DNA from: an uncultured Mailhella sp.
GTDB taxonomy: Bacteria; Desulfobacterota; Desulfovibrionia; Desulfovibrionales; Desulfovibrionaceae
DNA: 10,702 bases
Direction of reading: 5' to 3'
Assembly (NCBI GenBank): GCA_944324625.1
Contig: CALUWZ010000051.1
Span: 1 to 10,702, forward strand
In this document: piece by piece, positions 7,160 through 10,702 of the stretch
Numbering within the stretch: the stretch's first letter is position 1
Layout of the letters: every line of letters starts with the position of its first letter
Position numbers and translations under genes: made by a program
Notes under the pieces: generated by a model
Told to the model about the DNA's origin: nothing
Databases searched by the model: none
The model's input: only the letters and a program-made list of their open reading frames with translations

Positions 7160-8020
7160 TTATGCATAAACAAATTTTTTGGCGAGATAATAAGAAAATG
7201 CATTAATCAAAACCACAAACAGCAGCAATATTACGGCTGTCGCATAGGCCTGTTCCATATACAGCCCTTCGTTTGCAAGCGTAAACATGTGAATGGCCAA
7301 AGAACGGCCGGAACTCATTACAGACCCCGGAAGCTGCGCCACGGTTCCTGCGGTATAAACCAGTGCTGCAGTTTCCCCTGCTATCCTGCCGACGGAAAGG
7401 ATAATGCCGGCCAAAATCCCCGGAACCGCCGCAGGCAGAACAATACGGAAAATAGTTCTCAGTTTTCCGGCCCCCAAACCGTAGCTTCCCTCACGAAAAA
7501 TATCGGGTACGGCAAGAAGGGCTTCTTCCGTTGTGCGGATAATAAGCGGCAGAATCATAATGGTCAGCGTCAGCGAACCCGCAAGCAGTGAAAATCCCAG
7601 ACCGCAGCTGACTACAAAAAACAGCATGCCGAACAATCCGTATATAATGGACGGAATGCCTGCCAGCGTCACAGTCGTAATACGGATAATTTCAACAAAA
7701 CGGCTTTTTTTGCCGGCATATTCCACAAGATAAATTGCGGAAAAAATACCGAGCGGTGCGGCAAAACAAAGCGAAAGCAGCGTAATGACCAGCGTGTTGA
7801 TAATGGCAGGCGTTACGGAAGCGTTTTCTGTCGTATAATTCCATGCAAACGTGGAAAGACTGATATGCGGAAGTCCCTGCACGACAATATGCAGGATAAG
7901 AAACAGCAGCACACCGAAGGTAAGCACCGCGGACAAAAGAACCATTATCCGCAGCATAGCGGAACCGGGACAGTTTTTATAGCTCAAAAATTTTTGCTGT
8001 ACATTCATCATAGTTTTCAT
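7160..8020 (-). CDS. pstA: Phosphate ABC transporter permease PstA
   Basis: This is one of the two inner-membrane subunits of the Pst phosphate importer and pairs with PstC to form the channel. The 286-residue protein has about six hydrophobic helices. The first is at about 23-48, and the conserved block [12 protein letters not shown] is at 120-131. The cytoplasmic EAA-type loop at about 166-203 ([18 protein letters not shown] followed by LPAAVPGI) contacts Pst[13 protein letters not shown] (209-220) is also family-typical. The ribosome site before the ATG at 8020 is weak; no clear AGGAG is seen, and ATG codons at residues 4 and 5 are alternatives. Translation probably continues from pstC, whose stop is 36 bp upstream. 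Confidence 0.97.
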   Translation of the reverse strand: MKTMMNVQQKFLSYKNCPGSAMLRIMVLLSAVLTFGVLLFLILHIVVQGLPHISLSTFAWNYTTENASVTPAIINTLVITLLSLCFAAPLGIFSAIYLVEYAGKKSRFVEIIRITTVTLAGIPSIIYGLFGMLFFVVSCGLGFSLLAGSLTLTIMILPLIIRTTEEALLAVPDIFREGSYGLGAGKLRTIFRIVLPAAVPGILAGIILSVGRIAGETAALVYTAGTVAQLPGSVMSSGRSLAIHMFTLANEGLYMEQAYATAVILLLFVVLINAFSYYLAKKFVYA

Positions 8021-8056
8021 AAAAAATACATTACCGTTCCATTAATCGTTCAGCCG

Positions 8057-8923
8057 TTATTTGCTTCTGCTCAAATACGCCAAAAACAGATTGATAATCA
8101 GAATAAAGGCAAAAAGCACAACACCCGTTGCAATCAGCGCATCTCGGTGCAGATCAGCGGCATACCCCATTTCAATCACCACATTGGCGGTAAGGGTCCG
8201 CACGCCCTGAAAAATGTCCGAAGGAATACGGGCTTGGTTGCCGGCAACCATAATGACTGCCATAGTTTCACCCACGGCCCTTCCCATGCCAAGCACTGCA
8301 GCGGCTAAAATTCCTGATTTTGCAGCCGGCACAACAACCTTGAAAATACATTGTTCATGGGTTGCGCCAAGCGCTGCCGCACCCTCATAGTAGAGAGAAG
8401 GAACCGCACGCAGCGATGCTTCCGTTACGCTGATGACGGTCGGCAAAATCATAATGCCGAGCAAAATCGATGCAGTAAGAATATTATTGCCGTTTCCGCC
8501 CATACCGAGAAACTGACCCAGATCACGAATCAGCGGAACAATGACCACCAACCCGAAAAAACCGTATACAACCGAAGGAATGCCCGCCAAAATGTCGGTT
8601 GAGGCTTTCAAAGGCCTGTATAATTTTTTCGGACAATAAAAAGCCATAAAAACTGCCGTGAAAATACCTATGGGAACACCTGTCAAAACAGCGCCCGCCG
8701 TTATGTAAACACTTCCGACAATCATGGGAAATATGCCGAAAATTTCAATATTGGGACGCCACACCGTTCCGCTCAAAAAATCCCATATCCCGATTTCAGA
8801 CAATGCGAGTGTGCCGTTATGAAAAAGAAATATGCAGATAAATGCCACTGCCAGAACTGATGTGCAGGCAGCGACAAAAAACACACCCTGCATGATTTTT
8901 TCATTCCATGCTTGGCGTATCAT
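8057..8923 (-). CDS. pstC: Phosphate ABC transporter permease PstC
   Basis: This is the second inner-membrane channel subunit of the Pst importer, working with PstA, PstB and the periplasmic PstS. The 288-residue protein starts with a hydrophobic helix (about 12-35) followed by the conserved LSGTVWRPN-type periplasmic segment (50-58). It continues with the helix block DILAGIPSVVYGFFG (110-124), the EAA-type loop with ASLRAVPSLYYEGAAALGAT (169-188), and GMGRAVGETMAV (212-223). Its ATG directly abuts the pstS stop codon with zero bases between, and the nearest ribosome-site-like GAGG lies 11 bases before the ATG, inside pstS. Translation is therefore probably coupled to pstS. Confidence 0.97.
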   Translation of the reverse strand: MIRQAWNEKIMQGVFFVAACTSVLAVAFICIFLFHNGTLALSEIGIWDFLSGTVWRPNIEIFGIFPMIVGSVYITAGAVLTGVPIGIFTAVFMAFYCPKKLYRPLKASTDILAGIPSVVYGFFGLVVIVPLIRDLGQFLGMGGNGNNILTASILLGIMILPTVISVTEASLRAVPSLYYEGAAALGATHEQCIFKVVVPAAKSGILAAAVLGMGRAVGETMAVIMVAGNQARIPSDIFQGVRTLTANVVIEMGYAADLHRDALIATGVVLFAFILIINLFLAYLSRSK

Positions 8924-9793
8924 TTATTTTGAAACCTCATCCCATGTTTTGGCATTACCGAGGTAAATTTCCCGAACCTGTTCATTGGTCAGATTTTCAA
9001 CGGGATTGTTTTTATTGACGATTACGGCAATGCCGTCGGTGGCAATAACAACGGGTTTCAGTCCCTGTTCAATTTCCTTGGCTTTCAGTTCGCGGCTTGC
9101 AAGACCGATGTCATAATTGCCGTTCAATGCGGAAATCATGCCCGTGGTGGAATCGGTTACCTGAAGTTCAAGCTTGGCATTGGGATTGACGGTTTTGTAA
9201 GCTTCCGCAAGTTTTTCCATTATAGGGGATACTGATGAGGAACCGCCGACAACTGCCTTGCCTTCAGGCTTTGCGGAAGAAAATTCTTTTTGTTCCGCAA
9301 CAGGAATATAACCGCCGGCTTTTACAACTTCCTGACCTTTCGGACTGAGAATAAAAGCAATGAAATCCAAAGCCACGGCATTGTCTGTATTGGGTGCTGC
9401 GGCAATGTTGAACGGACGGGAAACAGTGTAGCTTCCGTTTTGAATGTTTTCAATGGAAGGTTCTGCACCGTTTATCTTGACGGCTTTAACTTTATCGTTC
9501 AAAGCTCCTAAAGAAATGTAGCCGATGCCGTATGCATCGCCTGCAACCGTTGTCATCATAACAGAAGTGCTGTTTGTGATTTGTGCGTCCAATGTCGTAA
9601 GGTCAGCTTTTTTGCCTTTAATTTCACCGAGTACGCCGAACAGCTCTACAAAAGCACCGCGCGTGCCTGAACCGTCTTCACGGGAAATAACGCTGACGGG
9701 AGAAGATGCGTTCCATTCGGCTCTTGCAGAATCAATGCCTGAAAAAAGCGTGCACAACATAAAAACAGCAGCTGCCAATGATTTGATTTTCAT
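8924..9793 (-). CDS. pstS: Periplasmic phosphate-binding protein PstS, circularly permuted motif order
   Basis: This is the substrate-binding subunit that captures phosphate in the periplasm and delivers it to PstC/PstA. The 289-residue precursor has a Sec signal peptide (1-25) with likely cleavage after ARA25 and no lipobox. The mature protein begins almost at once with SREDGSGTRGAF (37-48), the phosphate-contacting segment that in ordinary PstS lies in the second half. It continues with NSTSV (74-78), GYISLG (91-96) and the normally C-terminal FILSPKGQEVV (147-157). Only then come the normally N-terminal GGSSSVSPIMEKLAEAY (183-199), DIGLASREL (228-236), DGIAVIVN (253-260) and the TWDEV linker (283-287), where the protein ends. 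All binding motifs are present but in permuted order. The start at 9793 is set by AAGGAG; a longer in-frame form from 9850 is unlikely. It is the first gene of the operon. Confidence 0.93.
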   Translation of the reverse strand: MKIKSLAAAVFMLCTLFSGIDSARAEWNASSPVSVISREDGSGTRGAFVELFGVLGEIKGKKADLTTLDAQITNSTSVMMTTVAGDAYGIGYISLGALNDKVKAVKINGAEPSIENIQNGSYTVSRPFNIAAAPNTDNAVALDFIAFILSPKGQEVVKAGGYIPVAEQKEFSSAKPEGKAVVGGSSSVSPIMEKLAEAYKTVNPNAKLELQVTDSTTGMISALNGNYDIGLASRELKAKEIEQGLKPVVIATDGIAVIVNKNNPVENLTNEQVREIYLGNAKTWDEVSK

Positions 9794-9799
9794 AAAAAA

Positions 9800-9805
9800 C
9801 TCCTT
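9800..9805 (-). promoter_or_regulatory. Ribosome binding site of pstS
   Basis: On the minus strand AAGGAG sits six bases before the ATG at 9793. It decides that start over the in-frame ATG 57 bases further upstream, which would put 19 polar residues ahead of the signal peptide. Confidence 0.85.
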
Positions 9806-9924
9806 TTTGGTTTTTGTTGAGCTTGGTATAAAACAGGATTGTAAAAACAAAAGCAGGCATTGAGTAAAATAACGGTAAAATTAACACGGCGCTTTTTGCG
9901 CGCACAAATCAAAAATGTTCCGGC

Positions 9925-9953
9925 TTGTCAAAATGCTTTTTCTTTTATAGGAT
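9925..9953 (+). promoter_or_regulatory. Possible promoter for the rightward gene
   Basis: TTGTCA (9925-9930) and TAGGAT (9948-9953) are 17 bases apart on the plus strand. A start near 9960 would give a leader of about 125 nt before the ATG at 10086. The match is moderate and chance is not excluded. Confidence 0.25.
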
Positions 9954-10085
9954 AAGGATATCAAAAAATATAAAATCGGCTTTTCTCAGGCTTTTGCTGT
10001 CAAAACAACGCACCTTCGGCTGTTTTGTCTTATCAAAGGCACAATAATTGCATTTTATTAATCAAATTGGGCAAAAGGTAAAACC

Positions 10086-10649
10086 ATGCAAACAAAAATC
10101 ATTGACCCGTCTGCTTTTCCCCTTGGTTTTCAAACGTTTCTGCAAAATAACGCTTTACCTTTTCCGCCTCTTCCGCAAACACTTTTACCGTTTTTCAAAG
10201 AAACAGATTACAACTTTTTTGGCACAACAGCCTATTGTCCCGAAAAAAATCTGCTGTTTTTGGAAGATTTAAAAAAAACAAAGACCCCGATAAATACCTT
10301 GAGCACAGGAATTATCGGCAGTTCCCTGCAAAGCAGGTACGCAGTTTATTTCCTGCACCTTGAACAGCTTTTGCTCGGAATTTCCTTAGGCTGGAACAGA
10401 ATTTACGCAGATGCGGAATTTGAACGCACTGAATTGGAACAGGCTTACAAAATTGCCAAAATCTGCATCCTCAATATGCCCGAACAGGGTGAATTGGCAG
10501 TCCTCGTCAATGAAAACGGCTGCACATGGCAGTACAGTAACGGCGAAAACGTAAATCAAGGCGAAAATCTTGCCTCACTGCTGGACTTCATTGAACAGCA
10601 ATCCCCTGAAAACTTTGAACTTCCACCCCATTTATGGATCCGTGTATAA
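10086..10649 (+). CDS. Hypothetical protein of 187 residues, divergent from pst
   Basis: I do not recognise this protein. It has no signal peptide, membrane helix or known motif that I can identify. The N-terminal third is rich in Phe, Pro and Leu, with a proline-phenylalanine stretch near residues 25-36. The middle (about 90-140) looks helical, with an amphipathic run containing HLEQLLLGISLGWNRI. The C-terminal part looks like a small alpha/beta segment ending in PPHLWIRV. A good ribosome site (AAAAGG, 10073-10078) lies seven bases before the ATG, supporting it as a real gene. Another gene starts 12 bases after its stop with its own strong ribosome site, so it appears to head an operon going right, divergent from pst. 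Being next to pst does not by itself indicate a role in phosphate metabolism. Confidence 0.75.
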   Translation: MQTKIIDPSAFPLGFQTFLQNNALPFPPLPQTLLPFFKETDYNFFGTTAYCPEKNLLFLEDLKKTKTPINTLSTGIIGSSLQSRYAVYFLHLEQLLLGISLGWNRIYADAEFERTELEQAYKIAKICILNMPEQGELAVLVNENGCTWQYSNGENVNQGENLASLLDFIEQQSPENFELPPHLWIRV

Positions 10650-10661
10650 AGGAGAAACGGC

Positions 10662-10702
10662 ATGACCCAGCGCATCGACTCAACCACTATTACCACTTTT
10701 AC
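10662..10702 (+). CDS. Start of an unidentified gene cut by the window edge
   Basis: An ATG at 10662, preceded by AAAGGAGAA (10648-10656), opens a frame that reads MTQRIDSTTITTF and is still open at the window end. It follows the 187-residue protein gene by 12 bases in the same direction, so the two are probably co-transcribed. Thirteen residues are too few to assign a family. Confidence 0.6.
   Translation, partial: MTQRIDSTTITTF

Larger units (their letters stand above)
9794..10085. promoter_or_regulatory. Divergent control region between pstS and the 187-residue protein gene
   Basis: The 292 bp hold the start signals of the pst operon (minus) and of the rightward gene (plus). No classical Pho box made of two CTGTCAT-like direct repeats was found; single TGTCAA-type half-sites occur near 9926 and 9998. 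TTGACA on the minus strand (9931-9926) is a good -35 but lacks a matching -10. GCGC-TTTTT-GCGC (9889-9901) is a small hairpin that could lie in the pst leader. CAAAACA (10001-10007) and TGTTTTG (10021-10027) form an inverted repeat with centres 20 bp apart. Confidence 0.45.

Noticed and set aside
9794..9850. Longer PstS start giving 19 extra N-terminal residues
   Set aside because: It would bury the signal peptide behind a polar stretch, while a strong AAGGAG lies ideally before the ATG at 9793.
9889..9901. GCGC-TTTTT-GCGC hairpin as a riboswitch or attenuator of pst
   Set aside because: It is only a four-base-pair stem, with no T-tract at its end and no larger conserved structure recognisable around it.

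Overview
The window is about 10.7 kb of fairly A+T-rich bacterial chromosome with compact operons, strong AAGGAG-type ribosome binding sites and hairpin terminators. No mobile element, CRISPR array, tRNA or rRNA was seen. The PstS-type protein has a Sec signal peptide ending in an ordinary A-x-A cleavage site rather than a lipobox, so a Gram-negative cell with a periplasm is likely. The long YeiH-type 'sulfate exporter' relative and the PAS-GAF-GGDEF/PilZ pair recall anaerobic sulfur- or sulfonate-metabolising bacteria such as Desulfovibrionaceae. That placement is a guess from gene character, not a demonstrated identification.

Left part (1-3213): prmC, the methyltransferase that modifies release-factor glutamine, lies on the minus strand and ends inside its own terminator. 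A 451-bp A+T-rich gap follows. It carries an A14 tract, a perfect 15-bp palindrome and a plausible sigma70-type promoter. This leads into a plus-strand gene for a 577-residue YeiH/UPF0324-family membrane transporter with a long Ala/Lys/Glu-rich extension. The gene has a strikingly filtered codon usage and ends in a perfect hairpin terminator.

Middle (3445-5690): a plus-strand two-gene unit encodes a YcgR-like PilZ protein, a predicted c-di-GMP receptor, and then a PAS-GAF-GGDEF protein. The GGDEF domain has lost the first metal-binding Asp and the I-site, so it may be a sensory pseudo-cyclase. A bidirectional terminator separates this unit from the convergent pst operon.

Right part (5743-9793): a complete minus-strand pstS-pstC-pstA-pstB-phoU operon encodes high-affinity phosphate uptake and its PhoU regulator. 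The pstS-pstC and pstB-phoU junctions touch or overlap. The most notable point is the PstS protein. Its family motifs occur in circularly permuted order, with the GSGTR half before the GSSSVSP/SREL half.

Right edge (10086-10702): divergent from pstS is an unrecognised 187-residue protein, followed 12 bp later by the start of another gene that runs out of the window.
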